Shown: in pieces, positions 25,661 to 33,065 of the stretch
Layout: every line of letters begins with the position of its first letter
Position numbering within the stretch: position 1 is the stretch's first letter
DNA from: UBA2377 sp964429385
GTDB lineage: Bacteria > Verrucomicrobiota > Verrucomicrobiia > Opitutales > Opitutaceae
Assembly (NCBI GenBank): GCA_964429385.1
Contig: CAYSBR010000013.1
Location: 3,930-67,929 of the forward strand
Reading direction: 5' to 3'
Length of the DNA stretch: 64,000 bases
Translations under genes and position numbers: made by a program
Notes under the pieces: model-generated
Seen by the model: the letters and a program-made list of their open reading frames with translations, nothing else
Told to the model about the DNA's origin: nothing
The model's database searches: none

Positions 25661-27196
25661 ATGACCTTTGCCGTGATGAATCCCGATTTTCTCAGGACCG
25701 CCGCCGAATCGAACCAGTGGGCGGCGATCTTTCCCGAACTGGCGCTGGGCTGCCTCGCGCTTTTCCTGCTCGTGCTCGAACTCGTGCTGCCGCGGTCGCG
25801 CCATGGCAGCATCGCCTGGGTCGCCATCATCGGGCAGCTCGGCGTGCTGGGCGCGCTGCTGCTGAACTTCAATTCCCCGCTGCTCGGTCAGGATACCTTC
25901 AACGGATTGCTTCATCATTCGCGTGATGGCCAGTTCATGCGGGCTTTCTTCCTGCTGTCCTCGATGCTGGTTTGTCTGCTGGGCACGGTGGCGCTCGCGA
26001 AGCAAAAGATGCCGCGGGTCGAGTTTTATCACATCGTGCTGGTAGTCACCGGGGCGCTCATGCTGCTCGCGCAGAGCAATCACTTCGTGCTGCTCTTCGT
26101 CGCGCTCGAGACCGTCACGGTGGGTTTCTACATTCTCGTCAGTTATTTCCGTTCCAACCCGTTGTCGCTGGAGGCCGGACTCAAATACCTGATTCTGGGG
26201 GCGCTCAGCTCCGCGCTCCTGTTGTTCGGCATCGTGCTGCTCTACGGTGTGGCCGGCAATCCGACCCTGCCCGGCCACACGGCTGCCGGCATGAACTTCG
26301 ATGCCTTGCGCGCCTTCCTGGAGGCCAATCCCGACAACTTCCTCGCCCAGATTGGCATCATCCTCGTGCTCTCCGGCGTCGCCTTCAAGATCGGCGCCTT
26401 CCCCTTCCAGATCTGGGTGCCCGACGTTTACCAAGGCGCGCCCACGCCGGTGACCGCTTTTTTGGCGGTCGCCTCGAAGGCCGCGGGTTTCTCGGTTCTC
26501 ATCGTGCTGGTGCTCAAGGCATTCGCGCCCTACACGGCGCTGACCGTGCCGGTGCTCAGCGTTTTTGCGGCGACCACGCTTATCTTTGGCAATCTCGCCG
26601 CGCTCACGCAGCACAATGTAAAGCGCCTCATCGGCCTCTCCGGTGTGTCGCATGCCGGCTTCCTCCTGCTGGGAGTGGTCGCGGCGGTGAAGGTGCCGTC
26701 GGCGTTGGGCGCAGTTTACTTCTACCTCGCAGCCTATCTCATCGCCTCCTTCATCGTCTTTGGTGTGATGACACACCTCGCGGGTGAGAATGATGCCGAG
26801 CAGGACCTCGATCACTATGCCGGACTCGGACGGAATCAGCCCTTTCTCGCGCTCGTGCTGGCCATTGGTCTCGGCTCCCTGGCGGGTATTCCGCCGCTGG
26901 CCGGGTTCATGGGCAAGTTTCTCGTCTTTGTCGCGGCGTTTGAGACCCATCTCTACCCCTTGCTGGCTCTCGCCATCATCGGTGTGGTGATCTCGATCTA
27001 CTACTACTTCGGTTGGATCAAGGCGGCTTTCTTCGAAAGCTGGGCCGAGTCCCTGCCCGAAGGCGGCGAAAGCTCCCGCCCGGCCCGCACGCCGGTGGCC
27101 TGGCCCTCCGGCGTGGCCCTTGCGCTGCTGGCTTTCACCACCGTGTTGCTGGGCTTTTATCAGGGATCGTTCGGCGATTGGCTGCTGACCCGGTGA
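25661..27196 (+). CDS. nuoN: NADH-quinone oxidoreductase subunit N
   Basis: A 511-residue antiporter-like subunit (ND2), last gene of the operon. HFVLLFVALETVTVGFYILV has the conserved Glu. SGVAFKIGAFPFQIWVPDVY, GAPTPVTAFLAVASKAAGF and LTQHNVKRLIGLSGVSHAGF are standard. An in-frame ATG four codons further in (MNPDFLRT) is an equally plausible start. A stem-loop 10 bases past the stop probably ends the nuo transcript. Confidence 0.95.
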   Translation: MTFAVMNPDFLRTAAESNQWAAIFPELALGCLALFLLVLELVLPRSRHGSIAWVAIIGQLGVLGALLLNFNSPLLGQDTFNGLLHHSRDGQFMRAFFLLSSMLVCLLGTVALAKQKMPRVEFYHIVLVVTGALMLLAQSNHFVLLFVALETVTVGFYILVSYFRSNPLSLEAGLKYLILGALSSALLLFGIVLLYGVAGNPTLPGHTAAGMNFDALRAFLEANPDNFLAQIGIILVLSGVAFKIGAFPFQIWVPDVYQGAPTPVTAFLAVASKAAGFSVLIVLVLKAFAPYTALTVPVLSVFAATTLIFGNLAALTQHNVKRLIGLSGVSHAGFLLLGVVAAVKVPSALGAVYFYLAAYLIASFIVFGVMTHLAGENDAEQDLDHYAGLGRNQPFLALVLAIGLGSLAGIPPLAGFMGKFLVFVAAFETHLYPLLALAIIGVVISIYYYFGWIKAAFFESWAESLPEGGESSRPARTPVAWPSGVALALLAFTTVLLGFYQGSFGDWLLTR

Positions 27197-27205
27197 AGGT
27201 GAGGC

Positions 27206-27227
27206 CAGGCCGGCCAGGACCGGCCTG
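27206..27227 (+). terminator. Stem-loop after nuoN
   Basis: CAGGCCGG and CCGGCCTG form a perfect 8-bp stem with a 6-base loop, 10 bases past the nuoN stop. No U-run follows, so it may be a weak or Rho-assisted terminator or a 3'-end stabiliser. Confidence 0.45.
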
Positions 27228-27314
27228 CGTCAGTCTGCGCGCGCCTGAATTCTGCACACATTGGCGCTTCGGGCTTGGCGGTTCCGCGGCTTTGCGCGAG
27301 CCTCGCTTGCACGC

Positions 27315-28661
27315 ATGAGAATCACCGGTCTCGCCCTTGTCCCGCCCCCGACCGCCGCCGATCTGCCCAAGGTCACGCCCGAACTGCTGGCCTCGGTGCT
27401 CGCGCGCTATTCGCGGAGCAATCAGGGGATCGGCGCCATCCTTGAAAAAGTGGATCTGGCCAATCCCGATGCCTCCATTGATCGCATCCTCAATTTCGTG
27501 GACTACGGGCATGCTTCCATCGGCGGGCTCACCGGTGGACTGGCCATCGCGCTGGATGATGTCTCGATGTGGCTGGCCTATAAGATTTTTGAAATCGCCC
27601 AGATGGCGGACGGGCAGGAGTCGAGCACGCGCTACATCACGATGGATGCGGGCAACCTGCCGACTCCGGCGGAGCTCGGTATCCCGGATGATCTGGCGTC
27701 CCGCTGGAGTGCGCTGATGGGGAAAGCCTTCGCGGCTTATCACGCGGAGTATGCGCGTCTCGATGCTCTGGCGCAGGCGGATTCATCGCTCGTGCGGCTG
27801 CCGCCCGGGGCGAAGCCCGCCGTGGTCACGCGACTGCGTAAAAACTACGCCCTCGATCGCGCCCGCTACTTCATCCCGCTGGCCACGCGCACCAACCTCG
27901 GTCTGGTGCAATCCTCCCGCATGTGGGCGGCGACAGTGAAGCACCTCGATTCCCTGCCGCACCCCGAGGCCCGCGCGGCTGCGGCGCTCATTCGCGACGC
28001 ACTGATCAAGCAGTCGCCCCGGCTCATGCGCCACAGCTTTGCGGAAAAATCCTACCAGGAGCAGGCGGCGCAGGAGCTTGCGACCTCGGTGGAGCTCGGG
28101 CTGGCGCGGCTTTCGAGCGAGGCGCTGGCCGACCAAGTCTGGGTGCACGTGGATCGGGCGACCCCGCCCTGGTTGCCGGAGCCACAGCCCGTGGCGGAGG
28201 CCCTGCGGCACCGGGCCAACCGTTACGGGTATCAGGGCACGGCCACGCGGCGCATGCGTGTCACCTTTGCTTGGAACAACCTCGCCCTGGCCGAGCTGCG
28301 CGATTTGAACCGCCACCGCACGGGCCATCGCCATACGCCTTTGATCCAGGCCGGGTTTTATCTGCCGCCGGAGATCGCTCATGGGCCGCACCGGTCGCTG
28401 CTGGATGAACAGGTGGCGCTGACCGGTGAACTGCTGCGACGCGGCGCTCCGGCCTATGTCTATTCGCTTTTACTCGGGGCGCAGACGCCTTTCGAGCACA
28501 GTACACATGCCGACAAATTCATCTACGAAGCGGAGCTGCGCACCGGCATGGGGGCGCACTTCCGTTATGCCGAACACCTGAGTGCGGCGTTGCGGGGCTT
28601 CTTTGCCCAGGTGCCGGAGGCGCGCGACTGGGTGGTCGAAGGCACGGCTGAACCCGAATAA
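27315..28661 (+). CDS. ThyX-like protein, double length, degenerate RHR motif
   Basis: A 448-residue protein of the FAD-dependent thymidylate synthase (ThyX) superfamily, about twice the usual 220-250 residues. Two ThyX-like halves can be seen. The first has NFVDYGHASIGG, SSTRYITM and RARYFIPLATRTNLGLVQS with the following helix. The second has LNRHRTGHRHTPL and GAQTPFEHSTHADKFIYEAELR. Classical ThyX has RHR, seven residues, then Ser; here the second half keeps RHR but has Leu at the Ser position, and the first half has no RHR. The nucleotide role is therefore uncertain. The start at 27315 (MRITGLAL) was chosen because the open upstream frame shows no family character. It follows nuoN but is probably a separate unit. 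Confidence 0.72.
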   Translation: MRITGLALVPPPTAADLPKVTPELLASVLARYSRSNQGIGAILEKVDLANPDASIDRILNFVDYGHASIGGLTGGLAIALDDVSMWLAYKIFEIAQMADGQESSTRYITMDAGNLPTPAELGIPDDLASRWSALMGKAFAAYHAEYARLDALAQADSSLVRLPPGAKPAVVTRLRKNYALDRARYFIPLATRTNLGLVQSSRMWAATVKHLDSLPHPEARAAAALIRDALIKQSPRLMRHSFAEKSYQEQAAQELATSVELGLARLSSEALADQVWVHVDRATPPWLPEPQPVAEALRHRANRYGYQGTATRRMRVTFAWNNLALAELRDLNRHRTGHRHTPLIQAGFYLPPEIAHGPHRSLLDEQVALTGELLRRGAPAYVYSLLLGAQTPFEHSTHADKFIYEAELRTGMGAHFRYAEHLSAALRGFFAQVPEARDWVVEGTAEPE

Positions 28662-28802
28662 AACATTGCGGGCGGCCTGTGCCCCCGCATTTTCCACCAG
28701 CAGCATGAATTACCCCTGCGCCGTTACCCCGATGATAGTGAATGGGATAGCGGGATGCTGTGCGCGGGCGAGCCGAGGGTCGGCCGGTCGGCAAATTTCG
28801 CG

Positions 28803-29576
28803 ATGAGCCGCTTTCGGATTCTCCAGTTCAATATCCAGTTCGGCCAGATTTGGGACGAACAGAATCCCGACCACGCGCCGATCGACTTCGATGCCACGGT
28901 GGCGGAGATCAAATCGCACGATGCGGACATCATCATGCTGCAGGAAGTGGAGCGGGCGAGACCGGGCGGCACGCAGCCGCCCTTGCCACCGAACTATACC
29001 CGTCTGCGTCAGGAGCTGAACGGCTACCACAGCACCTTTTCCTTTCCGCGGTCCGATCCGCGTGAGCTGCCCTTCGGGATTGGCCTGGCGATTTTTTGCC
29101 GCTGGCCGCTGCAGGACGGCATCTGTCTCAATCTGCCTTCGCCGCCCGTCGAATTTGAGTTCATGGGAGAAAAGAAAACGCCCACCGACCGGTTGTTGAT
29201 CGGGGCCAGCACCCAGGTTCACGGGCGTTCAGTGCGGCTGCTCAATACGCATCTGCTGGCGTTTTTCATGCTCAACTCCTCCAGCGAGGAGCACGGCCAG
29301 CAGCGCGACCTCGTCGCGCAGGAACTGGCCCGGGAAGACGGCCCCACGTTGCTCACCGGGGATTTCAACGTCAGCAAGCACGAGTCCCTCGTCGAGCAAT
29401 TCGGGGCGGTCGGTTATCGCACCGTGCAGTCCACCGAGGTCACCTGGCGCCGCCGGCCCTACGTGCTGGATCACATCTTCTACAACGCGCCGCTGCGCTG
29501 CGTCGGTCACAAGGTGTGTCCCACTCCGGCTTCCGACCACCATGCCCTGGTGGCGGATTTTGAATTTGTTTCCTGA
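28803..29576 (+). CDS. Endonuclease/exonuclease/phosphatase (EEP) family protein
   Basis: A 257-residue EEP-fold hydrolase. FRILQFNIQFGQIWDE gives the first active-site Asn, IIMLQEVERARP the metal-binding Glu, VRLLNTHLLAFF the Thr-His, TLLTGDFNVSKHESL the catalytic Asp and Asn, YVLDHIFYN the Asp, and ASDHHALVADFEF the final Asp-His. All catalytic positions look intact, so it should be active on a phosphodiester or phosphomonoester. The substrate (DNA, lipid head group or nucleotide) cannot be told. No signal peptide is visible. The start at 28803 (MSRFRILQFN) begins at the first conserved strand. Confidence 0.86.
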   Translation: MSRFRILQFNIQFGQIWDEQNPDHAPIDFDATVAEIKSHDADIIMLQEVERARPGGTQPPLPPNYTRLRQELNGYHSTFSFPRSDPRELPFGIGLAIFCRWPLQDGICLNLPSPPVEFEFMGEKKTPTDRLLIGASTQVHGRSVRLLNTHLLAFFMLNSSSEEHGQQRDLVAQELAREDGPTLLTGDFNVSKHESLVEQFGAVGYRTVQSTEVTWRRRPYVLDHIFYNAPLRCVGHKVCPTPASDHHALVADFEFVS

Positions 29577-29582
29577 ACCCGC

Positions 29583-29864
29583 TCAGCGGCCCGCGCGCAC
29601 GCGTTCCTTCTCGGCCTCGCGCTCTTCCTCGATGCGGCTTTTCTCCGCGGCGATCTGCTGGCGAATCTTGTCGACCTCATCCGCTTCGCCGCCGACCAGT
29701 GCCTCGTTGAGCTGTTTCTTCAGAAAAATCTCCCGCTCGGCGAATTTGCCCTGATACACGCGGTCGATCTCGGCCAGGCGGGCCTTTTGCCCGGCCGTCA
29801 GCGGCTTGGCGGCAGGTTCGGATTTTGCCAGTCGTTCCATCGCGAGTTCGTAGGCGCTTTTCAT
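29583..29864 (-). CDS. Small charged helical hypothetical protein
   Basis: A 93-residue protein (MKSAYELAMERLAK) made almost entirely of charged helix, with LTAGQKARLAEIDRVYQGK and a Glu/Arg-rich C-terminus that should form a coiled coil. I recognise no catalytic motif. It is convergent with the EEP gene (6 bases apart) and lies 63 bases downstream of comEC on the same strand, so it may be co-transcribed with comEC. Composition and codon use look like genuine coding sequence. Confidence 0.65.
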   Translation of the reverse strand: MKSAYELAMERLAKSEPAAKPLTAGQKARLAEIDRVYQGKFAEREIFLKKQLNEALVGGEADEVDKIRQQIAAEKSRIEEEREAEKERVRAGR

Positions 29865-29927
29865 GGCCGCGAGTGAAGCCGAACCGCGGCGATAGGGAAG
29901 CGGGAAAAATCGTCCCGCCCGGCGGAT

Positions 29928-31565
29928 TTACCCGAACCGGACACCCAGCAGAAAACCCAACGTCACGACGGCGAAGGGCACCCAGAAGAACTGTTGCCAG
30001 CCGCGCCACTGCTGCGCGTAGCCAGCGAGCAGGGAGAGAAGCAGGACGCCGAGCGTGACGACGCCCATCCACGGGGCGCGAAACGTTGCGGTGAACCACA
30101 TGGCGGGCAGGTGCATGAAGCCGCGCAGGCCGTGCTCGGTCAGCCACAACATAAACACCGCGGCGTGGTTGGCCAGCAGGCTGCCGGGGGTGAACCCGAC
30201 CAGACCGCAGAGCAGCGAAATGAATCCGGCGAGAATCACGAAGGAGGAGGCCGGAATCACAGGCAGGTTGGCCAGCAGCGCGCCGGGCGTGAAGAGCTGG
30301 AAGAACAGCACCCCGGTCACCGCGCTCACCAGTGCGGCGGCGATGCCGATGCCCACCGCTGTCAGCGTGCCGCGCCAGAAGGCGGACACCCCGTGGTGAT
30401 ACCAGCGCCAGGCGGACGGGGGCAGCAGCGGAAAGGCCGGCCGCAGCTCCTGCCAGCGCTCCGCCAGCGGCAGCCCGATGAGCAGCAGCGCGCCCACGAT
30501 GCCATAGCTCATCTGAAAACTGGCGCTGAACATCTGGAGCGGATCCGCCAGCAGCACGAGCAAGGTGGCGATGGCGAGCGCCGAGAGCGGGTTGCCCGGC
30601 ACCCGCAGGGTGAGGGAGCACAACACGAGCGCCACCATGAGGAAGGCCCGCACGGCCGACGGCACCGTGCCCGTGATGTCCACATAAAGCCAGAGCGCGG
30701 CGAGCCCGATTATGAGCCGGGGAATCCGTGGCACGCGAACCAGCATCAGCAACGCGTGCAGGCCGCCGGCGATCACCGCGATGTGCAGGCCGCTGATGGA
30801 GAAGACGTGCATCGTGCCGCTCGCGCGAAACATCCATCCTTGTTCCTCGGTCAGCTCGCTTTGCTGCCCCAGCAGCATGGCCCGCAGCACGCCGGTCAGC
30901 TCCGGCTGCTTGTCGGCCACGCCCAGACCAAGGATGGTGCTGAAGCGTGTGGCCATCCGCGCGCAGAACTGGCGGTAAGCCGGCGCAGGTTGCAGGGTTT
31001 TCCGGATCTGCCCGCGCGTGAACCGGAAGTTTACGCCCGCATGGGCCAGGTAACCGTCAAACGTGTCCGCCGGAGGATCGCGGGGCAGGGTGGTGAGCAC
31101 GCCGATGGTGTCCACCACGGCCGCGCGCACCGGCACGGTTTCCCCTTCACGGAGGGCGAGCGAAAAATACACCCGCTGCCCGGTGAGTTCACGTAGGTGC
31201 GGGGCCGTCCGCTCGATCACGGCCAGACCGCTGACACGCCGGGCCTCGTGCAGGGCAAAGGTGCGTGTGACGCGCAGCGCCAGTTCTGCTTCGCGCGGTG
31301 GCAGTTGATCCCACGCCGCAATCCGCGGGCGTTGCAGGGCGTAGCTGGCCATCCCCGCCAGGATCATCGCCCCGCACAGGGCCGGCGCCCAGCCGGGCCA
31401 GGAGCGCCACACGATCACAAGCGCCAGCGCGGCGAGGGTGGCCGCGCCGCCGAGCAACCAGCCCACGGGCAGAAATTCCCCGGCCCGCCCCAGCGCCAGT
31501 CCGGCCAGCAGCGGCAGGACCAGCCAGAGCAGCGGCGCGCGATGTCCGAGACTGCGGCGGGGCAT
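29928..31565 (-). CDS. comEC: ComEC/Rec2-family membrane channel without metallo-beta-lactamase domain
   Basis: A 545-residue polytopic membrane protein. The N-terminal part has several helices and an OB-like soluble domain (LRELTGQRVYFSLALREGE). The competence domain core follows: AMLLGQQSELTEEQGWMFRA, SGTMHVFSISGLHIAVIAGG and VPSAVRAFLMVALVL. It ends after the last helices and lacks the C-terminal metallo-beta-lactamase-like domain that full-length ComEC (about 750 residues) carries. ComEC forms the inner-membrane pore for DNA uptake. Two-domain versions are known in some phyla, so this may still work with a separate nuclease. It is divergent from rarA, with 78 bases between. Confidence 0.88.
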   Translation of the reverse strand: MPRRSLGHRAPLLWLVLPLLAGLALGRAGEFLPVGWLLGGAATLAALALVIVWRSWPGWAPALCGAMILAGMASYALQRPRIAAWDQLPPREAELALRVTRTFALHEARRVSGLAVIERTAPHLRELTGQRVYFSLALREGETVPVRAAVVDTIGVLTTLPRDPPADTFDGYLAHAGVNFRFTRGQIRKTLQPAPAYRQFCARMATRFSTILGLGVADKQPELTGVLRAMLLGQQSELTEEQGWMFRASGTMHVFSISGLHIAVIAGGLHALLMLVRVPRIPRLIIGLAALWLYVDITGTVPSAVRAFLMVALVLCSLTLRVPGNPLSALAIATLLVLLADPLQMFSASFQMSYGIVGALLLIGLPLAERWQELRPAFPLLPPSAWRWYHHGVSAFWRGTLTAVGIGIAAALVSAVTGVLFFQLFTPGALLANLPVIPASSFVILAGFISLLCGLVGFTPGSLLANHAAVFMLWLTEHGLRGFMHLPAMWFTATFRAPWMGVVTLGVLLLSLLAGYAQQWRGWQQFFWVPFAVVTLGFLLGVRFG

Positions 31566-31643
31566 GCCTGCATTGAATCACGCCCCGGCGGGAAGTAACC
31601 TGAAATTTGCAGCCTTTTCATCCGGGCTGGTTCGTGTTCAGTC

Positions 31644-32999
31644 ATGCCCCTTCCCGTGAGTGCTTCCGACCAATCCGATCTTTTTGGCGCCGCGCCCGCG
31701 GCCGAGGGCGGGAAACGCCCGCCCACCGGCCAGCCGCTGGCGGCGCGCATGCGGCCCCGGCGGCTGGCGGAAGTGGTGGGGCAGGAACACATCCTCAAGC
31801 CCGGCAGCCTGCTGCCCCGGCTCGTGGCGCAAAACCGCTTTGGCTCGCTGCTGTTCTATGGTCCGCCCGGCTGCGGCAAGACCAGCATTGCGGAGGCCAT
31901 CGCGCGCGAGACGGGCAGCCGCTTTGTGCGCCTCAACGCCGTCATGTCGAATGTCGGCGAACTGCGGGAAATCCTCGCCACCGCGCGGCGGCAGCCCGAG
32001 GCGGGCACGCTGCTCTTCATTGACGAGCTGCACCGCTTCAACAAATCGCAGCAGGACCTGCTCCTGCCCGACGTCGAGGAAGGTTATGTGCGGCTGATCG
32101 GCGCGACGACGCACAACCCCGGTTTCTACATCAACCCGCCGCTGCTCTCGCGCAGCCATCTGTTCCGGCTGGAGCCGCTGGCGACCGCCGCCGTGGCGGG
32201 GGTGCTGCGGCAGGCGTTGGACGATGCGGAGCGCGGCCTCGGCGCGCGCGGGGTGACCGCGGGCGATGCGATTTTGGAAGATCTCGCCGTGCTCTGTGAT
32301 GGCGATCTGCGGCGGGCGCTCAACGCGCTCGAAGTGCTCGTGCTCGGCCTGCCGGAGAAGGCGGAACTCACGACGGCGGATCTGGAGGTCTTTGCCCGCG
32401 AACGGCGCATCCGCTACGATGCCGACGAGGATGAGCATTACGACACCATCTCGGCCTTCATCAAGAGTTGCCGGGGCAGCGATCCCGATGCGGCGATGTA
32501 TTGGCTGGCCAAGATGCTGGCCGGTGGCGAGGACCCGCGCTTCATCGCGCGGCGACTCGTCATCCTCGCCAGCGAGGATGTGGGCCTGGCTGATCCGATG
32601 GCCCTGCCGCTGGCGGTCGCGGCGCACCATGCCTGCGACTTCGTCGGCCTGCCCGAGGCCGAGCTGACCCTCGCGCATGCCACGCTTTACATTGCGACAA
32701 CGCCGAAGAGCAATTCGGCCACGCTGGCCCTGGGCGAAGCGCACCGCGTGCTCAAGGAGCAGCCGGTGCAGCCCGTGCCCCTGCCGTTGCGCGACAAGAG
32801 CGGCGCGGCCAGCAAGCAGGCCGGCCACGGCAAGGGCTACCGTTATTCCCACGACTATCCGGAGAACATCTCCGGACAGGATTACCTGCAAACGCCGCTC
32901 GCGCTCTACACGCCAAAGACCGCGGGCTGGGAGGCCAAGATCGCCGATCGCCTCGCCCGCTGGCAGGAGCTGAAGGCAAAGCTGCAGGCCGGGAAATAA
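31644..32999 (+). CDS. rarA: Replication-associated recombination protein A (RarA/MgsA)
   Basis: A 451-residue AAA+ ATPase related to clamp loaders, acting at stalled replication forks. GPPGCGKTSIAEAIA is Walker A, TLLFIDELHRFNKSQQDLLL is Walker B with the family-specific HRFNK, and LIGATTHNP is sensor 1. The C-terminal tetramer domain keeps GSDPDAAMYWLAKML and SEDVGLADPMAL. The ending with YSHDYPENISGQDYL is standard. The length matches the family. It is monocistronic, convergent with the next gene and divergent from comEC. Confidence 0.96.
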   Translation: MPLPVSASDQSDLFGAAPAAEGGKRPPTGQPLAARMRPRRLAEVVGQEHILKPGSLLPRLVAQNRFGSLLFYGPPGCGKTSIAEAIARETGSRFVRLNAVMSNVGELREILATARRQPEAGTLLFIDELHRFNKSQQDLLLPDVEEGYVRLIGATTHNPGFYINPPLLSRSHLFRLEPLATAAVAGVLRQALDDAERGLGARGVTAGDAILEDLAVLCDGDLRRALNALEVLVLGLPEKAELTTADLEVFARERRIRYDADEDEHYDTISAFIKSCRGSDPDAAMYWLAKMLAGGEDPRFIARRLVILASEDVGLADPMALPLAVAAHHACDFVGLPEAELTLAHATLYIATTPKSNSATLALGEAHRVLKEQPVQPVPLPLRDKSGAASKQAGHGKGYRYSHDYPENISGQDYLQTPLALYTPKTAGWEAKIADRLARWQELKAKLQAGK

Positions 33000-33065
33000 A
33001 CGCGCGGGAAGGGGGGCGTTCCCCGCCATGAATTTTTGGCGGGCGGCGCGTTGCTCCCATGCGCA

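Noticed and set aside
24062..26950. 962-residue open frame on the minus strand opposite nuoM and nuoN
   Set aside because: Its protein is a Glu/Gln/His/Arg-rich string with no motifs, typical of the antisense of high-G+C genes; nuoM and nuoN on the plus strand are unmistakable.
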